In this document: positions 53,358 through 63,937 of the stretch, one piece after another | Position numbering within the stretch: position 1 is the stretch's first letter | Layout of the letters: each line of letters starts with the position of its first letter | Assembly (NCBI GenBank): GCA_900545915.1 | Contig: URAV01000012.1 | Location: 21,391 to 85,390 of the forward strand | DNA length: 64,000 nucleotides | Direction: 5' to 3' | DNA from: an uncultured Porphyromonadaceae bacterium | Lineage (GTDB): Bacteria > Bacteroidota > Bacteroidia > Bacteroidales > Coprobacteraceae | Notes under the pieces: model-generated | Database searches by the model: none | Told to the model about the DNA's origin: nothing | The model's input: the letters and a program-made list of their open reading frames with translations, nothing else | Made by a program: the position numbers and the translations under genes

Positions 53358-54197
53358 ATGAAATATATAGGAGCACATGTAAGCGCATCGGGAGGTGTAG
53401 AAAATGCACCGGAAAATGCATTTAAGATAGGAGCTACGGCATTTGCCTTATTTACAAAAAATCAAAGGCAATGGAAATCATCTCCACTTTCTAAAGAGAG
53501 TATAGACTTATTTCGTGAACGATGCGAAAAATATAACTATACAGCAGCACAAATATTACCTCATGATAGTTATTTGATTAATCTCGGACACCCTACAAAC
53601 GAAGGAATTGAAAAATCAAGAGAAGCCTTCCTTGATGAAATGCAACGTTGCGAACAGTTAGGATTGCGACTGTTGAATTTTCATCCGGGAAGCCACTTGA
53701 AAGAAATATCGCTCGAAACGTGTCTCGACCGCATTGCAGAATCTATCAATATTGCATTGGATGCGACACACGATGTAACGGCCGTTATAGAAAATACAGC
53801 CGGACAAGGATCTAATGTCGGTTATGCATTCGAGCATCTCGCCTATATTATAGATAAAGTAGAAGACAAAAGCCGTGTCGGCGTATGTATAGATACGTGC
53901 CATACCATAGCCGGAGGGTATGACCTCACAACCGAAGAAAGTTATGAAGCGACTTTCCGAAAATTTGATGAAATCATCGGATTCGAATATTTGAGGGGAA
54001 TGCATCTCAACGATTCTAAAAAAGGATTGGGATCTCATGTGGACAGGCACGACAGCTTAGGAAAAGGCATTCTTGGGAAAGAATTGTTCCGCCGAATCAT
54101 GCAAGACCCTCGAATGGATAATATTCCGCTGATTCTCGAAACTCCTGATGAATCGATTTGGGCGGAAGAAATTCAATGGCTAAAAGAACAAATATAA
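53358..54197 (+). CDS. nfo: deoxyribonuclease IV (AP endonuclease)
   Basis: Zinc-dependent endonuclease IV that cuts 5' of abasic sites in base-excision repair. The 279-residue protein has the usual length and all the metal-binding motifs of the AP endonuclease 2 family: [47 protein letters not shown] and ILETP near the C terminus. It is cytoplasmic and is transcribed from its own promoter, divergent from the TrmH gene. Confidence 0.97.
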   Translation: MKYIGAHVSASGGVENAPENAFKIGATAFALFTKNQRQWKSSPLSKESIDLFRERCEKYNYTAAQILPHDSYLINLGHPTNEGIEKSREAFLDEMQRCEQLGLRLLNFHPGSHLKEISLETCLDRIAESINIALDATHDVTAVIENTAGQGSNVGYAFEHLAYIIDKVEDKSRVGVCIDTCHTIAGGYDLTTEESYEATFRKFDEIIGFEYLRGMHLNDSKKGLGSHVDRHDSLGKGILGKELFRRIMQDPRMDNIPLILETPDESIWAEEIQWLKEQI

Positions 54198-54309
54198 AAA
54201 ATCATTCAAAACCGATAAGATCATATAATATTTCAAAAAGAATAAACTGATATACCACAAAATTTCGGTTTATTTAAGAGAAAAAAAATGATATATAGCT
54301 GAAAAGAGG

Positions 54310-54317
54310 TACATTTG
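54310..54317 (+). promoter_or_regulatory. -7 element deciding the deaminase start
   Basis: TACATTTG matches TAnnTTTG. Transcription from about 54324 would leave the in-frame TTG at 54325 without a leader, favouring the ATG at 54361. Confidence 0.52.
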
Positions 54318-54360
54318 CATAAAATTGGTGGAAATATATCCGGATTTTAACATAGAAAGG

Positions 54361-54789
54361 ATGAACTCGGAAGATAAACAATTAACATTGGACAAACGTT
54401 ATATACGTATGGCTCTCATCTGGGCAGAAAACTCATATTGCAAACGCAGAAAAGTCGGAGCCCTCATCGTTAAAGAAAAAATGATAATATCGGACGGATA
54501 TAACGGCACTCCTGCAGGATTTGAAAACGTTTGCGAAGATGAAAACGACCGTACATACCCATACGTTTTACATGCCGAAGCAAATGCAATTACGAAAGTC
54601 GCTCGATCGAACAATAGCAGTGACGGAGCAACTCTATATGTCACATCTTCACCATGCATAGAATGTGCCAAACTGATCATCCAATCCGGAATACGCCGAG
54701 TCGTTTTTTCAGAATATTATAGACTGAATGACGGAATAGACCTCTTAAAAAAAGCCGGAATAGAAGTTGATTTTGTTGAGGTCAAATAG
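54361..54789 (+). CDS. dCMP deaminase-like cytidine/deoxycytidylate deaminase
   Basis: Deaminates dCMP to dUMP for thymidylate synthesis. The ATG start gives 142 residues; an alternative TTG 12 codons upstream is close to the promoter and unlikely. The zinc site is complete: HAEANAI (His71 and catalytic Glu73) and PCIECAK (Cys99 and Cys102). The GYNGTPAGFENVCED segment is characteristic of the dCMP deaminase/ComEB group rather than tRNA or guanine deaminases. The S41 protease gene follows 64 bases later on the same strand. Confidence 0.9.
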   Translation: MNSEDKQLTLDKRYIRMALIWAENSYCKRRKVGALIVKEKMIISDGYNGTPAGFENVCEDENDRTYPYVLHAEANAITKVARSNNSSDGATLYVTSSPCIECAKLIIQSGIRRVVFSEYYRLNDGIDLLKKAGIEVDFVEVK

Positions 54790-54853
54790 TGAAACCGACA
54801 TTAAAAGCAGACTCTTAAATTAATATATAGAAGTTTTACAGGTAATATCGATT

Positions 54854-56488
54854 ATGAAGAAAAAAACCGCAATCTGGCTTCCTTTTATCATTGCAATAAG
54901 CATCGTTTTGGGAATTTGCATAGGACGTTTTTACCATCAAGCCAGTACAATAGGTTCCCGTATTTTTGCAAAACAGAATAAAATAGAAACTCTATTGAGC
55001 ATCATCCAAAGTCAATATGTCGATACAGTAAATATCAACAAGCTGGTAGAAAACGCAATGCCTAAAATTATCGGAGAATTAGATCCCCATTCTGCATATA
55101 TTCCAGCCAAAGACCTGCTCAGCGTAAATGAAGAACTGGAGGGAAGCTTCAGCGGTATCGGCATACAATTCAGTGTATTGAACGATACGATTACGGTAGT
55201 CAGTGTCATACCCGGCGGACCATCAGAAAAAGCGGGGATTCTCCCGGGAGACCGAATTGTTACAATCAACGATACGGTTTTTGTGGGTAAAAGCGTAGAA
55301 CCCATGGTCAAAGTAATGAAGAAGCTGAGAGGTCTAAAAGACTCTAAAGTAGATTTGGGTGTAAAACGTTCATCGGCAAAGAAACTGCTTACTTTTACCA
55401 TTACTCGAGGCGACATTCCAGTCAATAGCGTAGATGTATCATTCAAAATAAATGACAAAACAGGATATCTGAAGATCAGTAAATTCGGGCGTAATACTTA
55501 CAATGAATTTATGAATGCTTTGGCTAAATTGCGAAAGGAAGGTGCTGACCGATATATTATCGATTTACGGGGCAATACAGGAGGATACATGGACGCCGCA
55601 ATTAAAATGGTTAATGAGTTTCTTCCCAAAGACCAATTGATCGTATATACCGAAGGAAAAGCTTTTCCCCGCAGTGAGGGAAACGAAGCCTACTCGGACG
55701 GGACAGGGGCTTTTCAAAATAATCAAATGGTCGTACTTATGGATGAATGGTCTGCATCGGCAAGCGAAATTTTTGCGGGAGCAATTCAAGATAATGACCG
55801 CGGCACGATAGTAGGAAGACGCTCGTTCGGGAAAGGATTAGTACAGCAACAGATTCCTTTTTCCGATGGATCGGCCATACGCCTGACCATCGCCAGATAT
55901 TATACCCCTTCCGGAAGATCGATACAGAAAGAGTATAAGATGGGGGACATAGAAGATTATAATCAAGATTTGATGAACCGTTTCTTGCACGGAGAATTCG
56001 ATACCAAAGACAGTATCAAATTAAATGATTCTCTAAGTTACGAAACTCGAAACGGACGCATCGTATATGGCGGAGGCGGTATTATGCCGGACATATTCGT
56101 ACCCCGAGATACAATCGGTGTCACGTCCTATCTGAACAATGTCGTAAATAACGGTATTATTTATCAGTTCGCTCTGGAATATACGAATAAACACAGAAAA
56201 GAACTATCTCAATTTAAAGATTACGGAAGTCTATTGCAATATTTGAAACGGGAGCCGTTACTCGATGAGTTTGTCGCATATGCCGCATCAAAAGGCGTAA
56301 AACCTCGTCCGGTATATATCAATATCTCCCGAAAAATAATAAATAACCAACTACATGCCTATATAGCCCGGAATTTATTGGGAGATGAAGCATTTTATCC
56401 GATATTGATGCTGGAAGATAAAACATTTTTAAAAGCGGTAGATATTCTTGACGAAAATAAAGGTTTTCCGGAAATACCTAATAAATAA
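54854..56488 (+). CDS. S41-family C-terminal processing peptidase
   Basis: Periplasmic Ser/Lys protease of the CtpA/Prc family. The 544-residue protein has one N-terminal membrane anchor (residues 7-26), a helical lid region with YIPAKDLLSVNEELEGSFSG, a PDZ domain (about 85-175, VIPGGPSEKAGILPGDRI) and the catalytic core. The core holds EWSASASEIFAGA (nucleophile within Ser300-Ser304) and SFGKG (Lys327). A C-terminal extension of about 150 residues follows. It probably trims envelope proteins. The 5-formyl-THF cyclo-ligase gene starts 12 bases after it. Confidence 0.93.
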   Translation: MKKKTAIWLPFIIAISIVLGICIGRFYHQASTIGSRIFAKQNKIETLLSIIQSQYVDTVNINKLVENAMPKIIGELDPHSAYIPAKDLLSVNEELEGSFSGIGIQFSVLNDTITVVSVIPGGPSEKAGILPGDRIVTINDTVFVGKSVEPMVKVMKKLRGLKDSKVDLGVKRSSAKKLLTFTITRGDIPVNSVDVSFKINDKTGYLKISKFGRNTYNEFMNALAKLRKEGADRYIIDLRGNTGGYMDAAIKMVNEFLPKDQLIVYTEGKAFPRSEGNEAYSDGTGAFQNNQMVVLMDEWSASASEIFAGAIQDNDRGTIVGRRSFGKGLVQQQIPFSDGSAIRLTIARYYTPSGRSIQKEYKMGDIEDYNQDLMNRFLHGEFDTKDSIKLNDSLSYETRNGRIVYGGGGIMPDIFVPRDTIGVTSYLNNVVNNGIIYQFALEYTNKHRKELSQFKDYGSLLQYLKREPLLDEFVAYAASKGVKPRPVYINISRKIINNQLHAYIARNLLGDEAFYPILMLEDKTFLKAVDILDENKGFPEIPNK

Positions 56489-56500
56489 AGATATAAAGTC

Positions 56501-57040
56501 ATGTGCAAGAAGTCTGACATCAGAATGAGCATAAAAGACCTAAAAAAAAGTATAACGACAGAAGATCGAATTCGATCTTCAGAACAAATCAGATGTCGTA
56601 TCGAACAGTTGCCGGAATTTAAACAGGCAAAAACAATTCTTTTATATCATTCTCTACCGGATGAAGTCGATACGTCTTCTTTTCTGAGACTATGGAAAGA
56701 AGATAAACGCCTCTTACTTCCGGCTGTAAAAGGAAATAATCTGATAATTTGCAATTATCATCCGGAAAAACTCAAAACAGGAAGTTATGGAATTATCGAG
56801 CCTCAAGGAGACAGAATTGCCGATCTTTCGGTTATAGATATAATCATTATCCCGGGAGTTGCTTTCGACAAAAAACGTAATCGGCTGGGACGAGGTAAAG
56901 GATATTACGACAGGTTATTATCACAAGTTGCAGCATGCAAAATAGGAATCTGTTACGATTGTCAGATTACAGACTTTTTGCCTGTAGAAAAACATGATAT
57001 TCCGATGGACTATATAATTACAGAATCGGAAATCATATAA
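56501..57040 (+). CDS. 5-formyltetrahydrofolate cyclo-ligase
   Basis: ATP-dependent conversion of 5-formyl-THF to 5,10-methenyl-THF, returning the storage folate to one-carbon metabolism. The 179-residue protein shows the family motifs: a phosphate/ATP-contacting strand (KTILLYHSLPDEVDT), the substrate stretch YGIIEPQGD and the most diagnostic segment IIPGVAFDKKRNRLGRGKGYYDRLL. A start seven codons downstream is also possible. It is cotranscribed with the S41 protease, and the RIC-like gene follows 36 bases later. Confidence 0.93.
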   Translation: MCKKSDIRMSIKDLKKSITTEDRIRSSEQIRCRIEQLPEFKQAKTILLYHSLPDEVDTSSFLRLWKEDKRLLLPAVKGNNLIICNYHPEKLKTGSYGIIEPQGDRIADLSVIDIIIIPGVAFDKKRNRLGRGKGYYDRLLSQVAACKIGICYDCQITDFLPVEKHDIPMDYIITESEII

Positions 57041-57076
57041 TGGTATGAATATTTAAACTTTCTAATAATAAAGAAT

Positions 57077-57784
57077 ATGCCTTTAGTATATGCAGATATG
57101 AAACTCTGCGACATCATATTGCACGAACCGACATTGATACCCGTATTAAACCGGTTCGGGATTACGTTAGGTATAGGTGATAAAAGCGTCCGTTCGGTTT
57201 GTGAAGAAAATTCTCTTGATACGGATTTCTTTCTCACAATACTAAATACATTCATCAACGAAGAGTTTTTCCCGGAAAACAGGTTAAAAACGTTTTGCGC
57301 GACTCAAATAGTAGATTATCTGACAAAAACCAACATTTATTATGAATGCTTTCAGTTACCTAATATAGAGAGACATTTCAACTCGCTCATTCAGCACAGC
57401 GGGACTTCGGGGAATAACCTCGAACTGATACACCAATTTTTTCTGAAAGTGAAAAATGAGTTATTGAGCCGTATCGAACACGACCGGACTACATGGTTTC
57501 CCGAAATAAAACTATTGTCTGAAAAAATAGGGAATCAACGTCCCGATGGAATAAAACTTCCGACAAAAGGCTCTGACGAACAAGATTCCTTAGAAGAAAA
57601 ACTTCACGATCTCTCCAGTCTGTTCGTCATGCATTTGTCCGGAACGATAGATCCGAATCTCTGCTATGGGGTAATTTTCGCAATTTATACTCTTGAAAAA
57701 GATATAAAACAACATAACCGCATTCGTAACAGAATTTTATCACCGATGAATGAAGCTATGAAACGAGGAAAAAACGACAATTAA
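57077..57784 (+). CDS. RIC/ScdA-like protein with DUF542-type N-domain lacking its cysteines
   Basis: The 235-residue protein has an N-terminal segment (MKLCDIILHEPTLIPVLNRFGITLGIGD, about residues 8-35) that resembles the DUF542 domain of RIC/ScdA/YtfE iron-sulfur repair proteins. Where those carry a CCxG motif it has GIGD. The remainder is helical and His-rich (HFNSLIQH, HQFF, RIEHDRTTWFPE, HDLSSLFVMH), like a hemerythrin-type four-helix bundle that might bind a diiron centre. The LuxR-type regulator gene starts 15 bases downstream, forming a likely two-gene unit. Sensing of oxidative or nitrosative state is a possible role, by family resemblance only. Confidence 0.6.
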   Translation: MPLVYADMKLCDIILHEPTLIPVLNRFGITLGIGDKSVRSVCEENSLDTDFFLTILNTFINEEFFPENRLKTFCATQIVDYLTKTNIYYECFQLPNIERHFNSLIQHSGTSGNNLELIHQFFLKVKNELLSRIEHDRTTWFPEIKLLSEKIGNQRPDGIKLPTKGSDEQDSLEEKLHDLSSLFVMHLSGTIDPNLCYGVIFAIYTLEKDIKQHNRIRNRILSPMNEAMKRGKNDN

Positions 57785-57799
57785 AACCAATCAGGCTGA

Positions 57800-58378
57800 A
57801 TGTTACATAATAAAGATATTGCGATTATCTCTCCTGTCACATTGATCAATATCGGATTGAAACAAATTCTAACCGATTATTTTTCTGCCGGGAACATCAC
57901 GGTATATACCGATGCAGGATATTTTTTATCAGAATCTCCGGAGAAATATGATCTATACTTCACATTCCCGGACACATTTCTGCTTCATTATGATTTTTTT
58001 CTCCCGCGTAAAGGGAAAACCATTCTGCTCACAGACTGTTCTTATCCGCAAACGGACTTTTCCAATATAGAATACCAGCTTTGCATACGCTCGGAACAAA
58101 ACTCTTTGATAGAACAATTACAAAACCTAATCGAACGCACATGTCAAAAATTTTCGAACGAAAGTCAGGAAGAACTATCTCCCAGAGAAATAGAAGTATT
58201 ACAGCTCATAGCACAAGGATTTCTTAACAAAGAGATTGCAGACCGACTCAATATCAGTATCAACACGGTTTTGAGCCACAGAAAAAACATCACAGCCAAA
58301 TTGGGAATAAAAAGTGTATCCGGACTCAGTTTTTATGCTATGATGAACGGATATGTTTCCTCTGCTGAAATTGAATAA
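57800..58378 (+). CDS. LuxR-family (FixJ/NarL-type) transcriptional regulator with atypical receiver
   Basis: The 192-residue DNA-binding protein has a C-terminal LuxR helix-turn-helix at about residues 130-190 (LSPREIEVLQLIAQGFLNKEIADRLNISINTVLSHRKNI), which is complete and typical. Residues 1-115 have receiver-like alternation (DIAIISPVTLINIGLKQIL, DLYFTFPDTF, KTILLTD), but the paired acidic residues after the first strand are missing and the usual phosphorylation motif is not evident. It is therefore probably a phosphorylation-independent or partner-controlled regulator. The RIC-like gene immediately upstream is the likely partner. Confidence 0.8.
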   Translation: MLHNKDIAIISPVTLINIGLKQILTDYFSAGNITVYTDAGYFLSESPEKYDLYFTFPDTFLLHYDFFLPRKGKTILLTDCSYPQTDFSNIEYQLCIRSEQNSLIEQLQNLIERTCQKFSNESQEELSPREIEVLQLIAQGFLNKEIADRLNISINTVLSHRKNITAKLGIKSVSGLSFYAMMNGYVSSAEIE

Positions 58379-58408
58379 ACGAAAATAATTAATTTAAATA
58401 AGAAAGTA

Positions 58409-61216
58409 ATGAAATTACGCAGTGTAACAACAATTATTTTATCGACAGTATTCGGGCTGATAACGTACGCCCAACAAATGGCACCTCTGCCTATCGACCC
58501 GAAAGTTAAATATGGGAAACTGGACAACGGGCTTACCTATTATATCCGCCATAACGCATTTCCTAAAAATAGAGCCGAATTTTATATCGCACAAAACGTC
58601 GGTTCGATATTAGAAAACGATAGCCAAAGAGGTCTTGCTCATTTTCTGGAACACATGGCTTTTAACGGAAGTAAAAATTTTCCGGGCAAGTCAATGTTGA
58701 ATTACTTAGAATCGAATGGAGTAAAATTCGGAACGGATGTAAACGCATATACATCATTCGACGAGACGGTTTACAACATATCGAATGTTCCTGTAAACCG
58801 TGAAGGTATCGTTGATTCATGTCTGCTCATCTTACACGACTGGTCTAATGCCATCGCCTTGGAAGACAAAGAAATCGATGAAGAACGGGGAGTAATTAGA
58901 GAAGAATGGAGAACCCGAACCAACGCCAACATGCGTATTCTCGAAAAACTTATTCCACAGATATTCGCAGGTAGCCAATATGCCAACCGCATGCCTATCG
59001 GAACGATGGACATCGTCATGAACTTTCCTTACCAAACATTAAAAGATTATTATCATAAATGGTATCGTCCCGACTTACAAGGAATTATTATTGTAGGAGA
59101 TATAGATGCAGATAAAACAGAAAAAAAACTGAAAGAAATTTTCAACACCATTCCCAAACCGGAAAATGCCGCTGAACGAATCTACTATACTGTCCCCGAC
59201 AATAAAGAACCGATTATAGCCATTGCAAAAGATAAAGAAGCTACAGGTAGTCAAGTGACCGTATATTACAAACACAAACCTATGACCAAAGAGCTGAAAG
59301 CTACTATTGCAGGTATTGCCGGTATTTACCTTAAATCGGTCACTTCAATGATGCTGAACGATCGTCTAAAAGAAATATCAGAAAAGCAGAATGCACCTTT
59401 TATGTCCGCATACAGTTATGACGCAAACTTTATTGTTTCCAAAACAATGGACGCATTTACGACTATGGCTGTCAGCAAAGAAGGAGAAACTCAAAAAGCA
59501 CTTAAGGCTCTTCTTCAAGAAACCGAACGCGTAAATCGATTCGGGTTTACTGAATCGGAATATGAACGGGCAAAAGCTAATTTGTTGAGTATGATCGAGA
59601 GTATGTATAAAGAAAGAGAAAAGCAGAAAAACAGCTCTTATGTAGAAGAATATGTCAGCCATTTTACCGACGGAGGATCGATATGCGGTATCGAAACCGA
59701 CTATATGCTTTTAAATAAAGTTGCTGCTTCTACCAGTATCGAACAGGTAAACAAATACATACAAGACCTTATCGGAGAAGAAAATGTCGTAGTTACTATT
59801 ACCGGACCAGAGAAAGACGGAGTTGCATATCCGTCGGAAACAGAAGTACTGTCTCTTTTAAAAGAGATTAAAAATGAGGATATTCAACCTTATACCGATA
59901 AAGTTTCGAATGAACCGTTAATCAGTCACGAACCTAAAGCTGGAAGTATAATAAAAACCGCAACCGACAAAAAATTCGGTACAACGATATGGAGTTTGTC
60001 AAACGGGACTAAAGTCGTTATCAAACCAACGACATTTAAAGATGATGAAATCTTAATGACCGGTATCAGTAAAGGCGGAAATCTTTTATATGAAGACAAA
60101 GATATTCCCAATCTTAAAATATTCAATAATATCATCGATTTGGGAGGCTTAGGAAGCTTTAATAACATAGATCTGAAAAAAGTATTGGCCGGAAAAAATG
60201 TTTCTTTGAGTATCGGACTGGATGACCGTTCAGAAATCGTCAACGGAAGCTCCACTCCTAAAGATTTAGCTACATTAATGCAGTTGCTCTATCTCTCATT
60301 TACAGATCAACATAAAGATACGGAAGCAGTAGAAGCATGGAAAAGCAAAATAAAAGATATGTTGAAAAATGCCAGCGCCAATCCTCGTGCAGCTTTTAAA
60401 GATTCTCTTAATGTAGCTTTATATAAAGAAAATCCGAGAAAAATGAGCCTGAAACCTGAAGAAATAGACCTGACCGACTATGACAGGATATTGCAAATAT
60501 GGAAAGAACGGTTTGGTGACGCTTCAGATTTTACATTTACTTTTGTCGGAAATATCGATGAAAAGGAACTGAAACCGCTGGTAGAAAAATACATTGCTTC
60601 TCTCCCATCTACATACAGTAAAGAAAAACCGGGTACAGATAAAATAGGAATACGCATGGAAAATTATGCCAACCATTTTGAAAAAACCATGCAGACTTTG
60701 ACTTCAACAGTATATGCAGCGTATGTAGGCAAATGTAAATACTCTTTGGAGAACAACATAAAACTGAATATGTTCGACCAAATTATGGACATTGTTTACA
60801 CAGCAACCATTCGGGAGGAAGAAGGCGGAACATACGGAGTCGGAACTCAGTCTGTTCTTTCTAAAGAAACAAATACATGGATGTTCCTTTTCGGATTCGA
60901 CACAAATCCCGAAATGCAAGAGAAACTCCAGAAACGAGCTATTTCTGAATTGGAAAAGACCATAAATGAAGGACCTTCGGAAAAAGACTTCAATAAAGTA
61001 AAAGAATACATGCTGAAAAGTCATACGGAAAATCTGCATGAAAATAAATACTGGTTAGGAGTAATCAATACATATAACCGGTACGGTATCGATAATATGT
61101 CGGGATTCGAAGATATTGTAAAAAAACAGACTCCGGAAAGTATCCAAAAATTAATGAAAAAGCTATTTTCAAAAGCCGCATTTATTGAAGTTTCGATGAA
61201 AGGTATACAAGAATAA
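58409..61216 (+). CDS. M16-family zinc metalloprotease (insulinase/pitrilysin-like)
   Basis: The 935-residue periplasmic protease has a signal peptide (cut near TYAQQ) and the inverted zinc motif HFLEH at residues 78-82, with the downstream conserved glutamate region DEERGVIREEW. Two tandem M16 halves follow, of which only the first carries the zinc site. Conserved LNDRLKEISEK, EEYVSHF and REEEGGTYGVG stretches support the call. Bacteroidetes proteins of this type degrade peptides in the periplasm. It starts 30 bases after the LuxR-type gene and ends at a terminator. Confidence 0.93.
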   Translation: MKLRSVTTIILSTVFGLITYAQQMAPLPIDPKVKYGKLDNGLTYYIRHNAFPKNRAEFYIAQNVGSILENDSQRGLAHFLEHMAFNGSKNFPGKSMLNYLESNGVKFGTDVNAYTSFDETVYNISNVPVNREGIVDSCLLILHDWSNAIALEDKEIDEERGVIREEWRTRTNANMRILEKLIPQIFAGSQYANRMPIGTMDIVMNFPYQTLKDYYHKWYRPDLQGIIIVGDIDADKTEKKLKEIFNTIPKPENAAERIYYTVPDNKEPIIAIAKDKEATGSQVTVYYKHKPMTKELKATIAGIAGIYLKSVTSMMLNDRLKEISEKQNAPFMSAYSYDANFIVSKTMDAFTTMAVSKEGETQKALKALLQETERVNRFGFTESEYERAKANLLSMIESMYKEREKQKNSSYVEEYVSHFTDGGSICGIETDYMLLNKVAASTSIEQVNKYIQDLIGEENVVVTITGPEKDGVAYPSETEVLSLLKEIKNEDIQPYTDKVSNEPLISHEPKAGSIIKTATDKKFGTTIWSLSNGTKVVIKPTTFKDDEILMTGISKGGNLLYEDKDIPNLKIFNNIIDLGGLGSFNNIDLKKVLAGKNVSLSIGLDDRSEIVNGSSTPKDLATLMQLLYLSFTDQHKDTEAVEAWKSKIKDMLKNASANPRAAFKDSLNVALYKENPRKMSLKPEEIDLTDYDRILQIWKERFGDASDFTFTFVGNIDEKELKPLVEKYIASLPSTYSKEKPGTDKIGIRMENYANHFEKTMQTLTSTVYAAYVGKCKYSLENNIKLNMFDQIMDIVYTATIREEEGGTYGVGTQSVLSKETNTWMFLFGFDTNPEMQEKLQKRAISELEKTINEGPSEKDFNKVKEYMLKSHTENLHENKYWLGVINTYNRYGIDNMSGFEDIVKKQTPESIQKLMKKLFSKAAFIEVSMKGIQE

Positions 61217-61277
61217 GAAACCGTTTAAATTTAAACAGAAAGTTTCCGACATTCTGTAACAAACAGACACCACATTT

Positions 61278-61318
61278 AACGCCATGTTTCATTTTCTGAG
61301 ACATGGCGTTCTTATTTT
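61278..61318 (+). terminator. terminator after the M16 protease gene
   Basis: AACGCCATGTTTC pairs with GAGACATGGCGTT (13 bp, one G-U) with a 7-base loop and a T-rich tail. Confidence 0.85.
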
Positions 61319-61331
61319 CTATTTTTATTCT

Positions 61332-61339
61332 TAAATTCG
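61332..61339 (+). promoter_or_regulatory. possible -7 element for the GH95 gene
   Basis: TAAATTCG fits TAnnTTYG, about 65 bases before the ATG. Confidence 0.35.
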
Positions 61340-61403
61340 CATTTTAGACAGTTTTATCGGACTTATAAGAAAAACACATAACATTTACATAACACACACT
61401 ATC

Positions 61404-63839
61404 ATGAAAAAGATTTTTCTATCGAGCACTTTTCTAATCATGTGCACTCTTTTTGCAAAAGCCGAAGACCTAAAGTTATGGTACAAACAGCCTGCGACAC
61501 AATGGGTAGAAGCTTTACCATTAGGAAATTCCCGATTGGGAGCAATGATTTACGGAATTCCGGATAACGAAGAAATTCAACTAAATGAAGAGACTGTATG
61601 GGGAGGCGGCCCACACCGCAATGATAATCCGGAAGCAAAGGACATTCTGCCAGAAGTACGACGGCTCATTTTCGAAGGTAAATCAAAAGAGGCCAAACCG
61701 ATCATGGAGAAAAAATTCAGGACTCCCCGCAACGGAATGCCTTACCAAACCATAGGAAGCTTAAAGTTGCATTTTGACGGACATGAAAATTACACAGATT
61801 ATTACCGAGACTTAGATTTAAAAAGAGCTGTTGCTACCACTCGTTATAAAGTAAACGGTGTAACCTATACACGAGAGCTATTTACGTCATTTGCCGATAA
61901 TGTGGTAATCATGCGAATCACCAGTGATAAACAAGGTGCTTTGAATTTTACAGCCAACTATGTATCACCGTTAAAACACACCGTTTCCACTCAAAAAGGT
62001 AAATTAATTCTATCAGGAAAAGGTGCTGATCATGAAGGTGTTCCCGGTGTTATCCGACTTGAAAACCAGACATTCATAAAAACGACGGACGGCAAAGTAA
62101 AAACTTCGGATAATAAAATTTCAGTTTCCGATGCAACGACTGCTACTATCTATATTTCAGCCGCTACAAACTTTGTCAATTACAACGATGTAAGTGCAAA
62201 TGAGCATAAACGTGCAGACGCTTATATGAAAGCAGCACTAAAGAAACCTTATGAAAAAGCTTTGGCCGATCACATTGCTTACTACAAAAAGCAATTCGAT
62301 CGAGTAACATTGAATCTCGGCACGTCTAAAGAGGCACAAGAAGAGACCCATTTACGAGTAAAAAATTTTAAAAACGGGAATGATGTTTCACTCGCCGTTC
62401 TAATGTTCCAGTTCGGACGTTATTTACTCATATCTTCATCCCAACCCGGAGGTCAACCGGCAAATCTTCAAGGAATCTGGAACGAAAAATTACAAGCTCC
62501 TTGGGACGGTAAATATACGATAAACATCAATACGGAGATGAATTACTGGCCTGCAGAAGTAACTAATCTCAGTGAAACACATGAACCTCTGATCCAAATG
62601 GTTAAAGAGCTTTCGGTAAGCGGACAAGAAACTGCAAAAGAGATGTACGGTTGCAACGGATGGGTAACGCATCACAACACAGACTTATGGCGCAGTTGCG
62701 GTCCTGTCGACGGCGCAGATTATGTATGGCCTAATGGTGGAGCTTGGCTCTCTCAACACGTCTGGCAACATTATCTTTACACCGGAGATAAGAAATATTT
62801 GCAAGATGTTTACCCGGCACTAAAAGGCGTTACCGATTTCTTCCTCGATTTTTTGACAGAACACCCGACATATAAATGGATGGTAACCGTACCGTCGAGT
62901 TCACCGGAACATGGACCGAGAGGTAACGGTAACTCTATCGTAGCCGGTTGCACGATGGACAATCAGATCGCATTCGATGCTCTCTCAAACGCCTTGCAAG
63001 CGACTAAAATATTAAATGGAGATGCGGATTACTGCAATAAATTGCAAAATATGATAGATCGCCTTGCTCCTATGCAAATCGGCCAGTATAACCAATTGCA
63101 AGAATGGCTTCAAGACGTAGATGATCCCAACAATGACCACCGTCATGTTTCACATCTATACGGTCTATATCCCAGCAATCAAATTTCGCCTTACAATCAT
63201 CCCGAACTTTTCCAAGCTGCTCGCAACTCTTTAGTTTACAGAGGCGATAAAGCGACAGGCTGGTCTATCGGATGGAAAATTAATTTATGGGCACGTTTGT
63301 TAGACGGAAACCACGCCTACAAAATCATACAAAACATGTTGATGCTGGTAGAGAAGGGTAATAATGACGGAAGAACATATCCGAATCTCTTTGATGCACA
63401 TCCACCTTTCCAAATAGACGGGAACTTCGGATATACGGCCGGTGTAGCCGAAATGTTACTACAAAGTCACGACGGGGCTGTACATTTGTTGCCAGCCTTA
63501 CCCGATGTGTGGCGCAGAGGAAGTGTAAACGGTCTTATGGCACGCGGAGGTTTTGAAGTCAGTATGGACTGGGACGGTGTACAACTTAATAAAGCTCGCA
63601 TATTATCAAAGCTCGGAGGAAACCTGCGAATTCGCTCTTACGTTCCTTTAAAAGGAGATGGAATAAAGCCGGCCAAGGGTAATAACCCTAACCCCCTTTA
63701 CCAAACGGCAAACATAAAAACTCCCTTAATTTCTCCGAAAATCAATCCCCAATATCCACTATTATACAAAGTGTATGAATATGATATAATGACAGAACCC
63801 GGAAAGATTTACGAAGTAGAACGGGACGGGAAACATTGA
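61404..63839 (+). CDS. glycoside hydrolase family 95 alpha-L-fucosidase-like protein
   Basis: Predicted periplasmic exo-glycosidase removing alpha-1,2-fucose (or alpha-L-galactose) from host glycans or plant hemicellulose. The 811-residue protein has a signal peptide (cleavage after FAKA), an N-terminal beta-sandwich with [24 protein letters not shown], a linker and then an (alpha/alpha)6 barrel including [33 protein letters not shown] and [13 protein letters not shown]-terminal beta domain (about residues 660-811) closes the protein. The fold blocks are intact, but the acid and base residues were not mapped individually. No SusC/D pair or regulator is adjacent in the window. A terminator follows. 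Confidence 0.93.
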   Translation: MKKIFLSSTFLIMCTLFAKAEDLKLWYKQPATQWVEALPLGNSRLGAMIYGIPDNEEIQLNEETVWGGGPHRNDNPEAKDILPEVRRLIFEGKSKEAKPIMEKKFRTPRNGMPYQTIGSLKLHFDGHENYTDYYRDLDLKRAVATTRYKVNGVTYTRELFTSFADNVVIMRITSDKQGALNFTANYVSPLKHTVSTQKGKLILSGKGADHEGVPGVIRLENQTFIKTTDGKVKTSDNKISVSDATTATIYISAATNFVNYNDVSANEHKRADAYMKAALKKPYEKALADHIAYYKKQFDRVTLNLGTSKEAQEETHLRVKNFKNGNDVSLAVLMFQFGRYLLISSSQPGGQPANLQGIWNEKLQAPWDGKYTININTEMNYWPAEVTNLSETHEPLIQMVKELSVSGQETAKEMYGCNGWVTHHNTDLWRSCGPVDGADYVWPNGGAWLSQHVWQHYLYTGDKKYLQDVYPALKGVTDFFLDFLTEHPTYKWMVTVPSSSPEHGPRGNGNSIVAGCTMDNQIAFDALSNALQATKILNGDADYCNKLQNMIDRLAPMQIGQYNQLQEWLQDVDDPNNDHRHVSHLYGLYPSNQISPYNHPELFQAARNSLVYRGDKATGWSIGWKINLWARLLDGNHAYKIIQNMLMLVEKGNNDGRTYPNLFDAHPPFQIDGNFGYTAGVAEMLLQSHDGAVHLLPALPDVWRRGSVNGLMARGGFEVSMDWDGVQLNKARILSKLGGNLRIRSYVPLKGDGIKPAKGNNPNPLYQTANIKTPLISPKINPQYPLLYKVYEYDIMTEPGKIYEVERDGKH

Positions 63840-63857
63840 TAACGACAACCATTATGA

Positions 63858-63896
63858 AATGCCGGTACTTTCAAACAAAGAATACCGGCATTTTTT
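63858..63896 (+). terminator. terminator after the GH95 gene
   Basis: Perfect 10-bp stem AATGCCGGTA/TACCGGCATT with a 15-base loop and a T run. Confidence 0.88.
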
Positions 63897-63918
63897 ATAA
63901 AACTTAAACTACGATATA

Positions 63919-63937
63919 AGAGCCTGTCATCTAAATT
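63919..63937 (+). repeat. short dispersed repeat, copy 2
   Basis: Identical 19-bp match to 42355-42373, with partial similarity after it. Here it lies downstream of the GH95 terminator, close to the window end. Confidence 0.6.
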
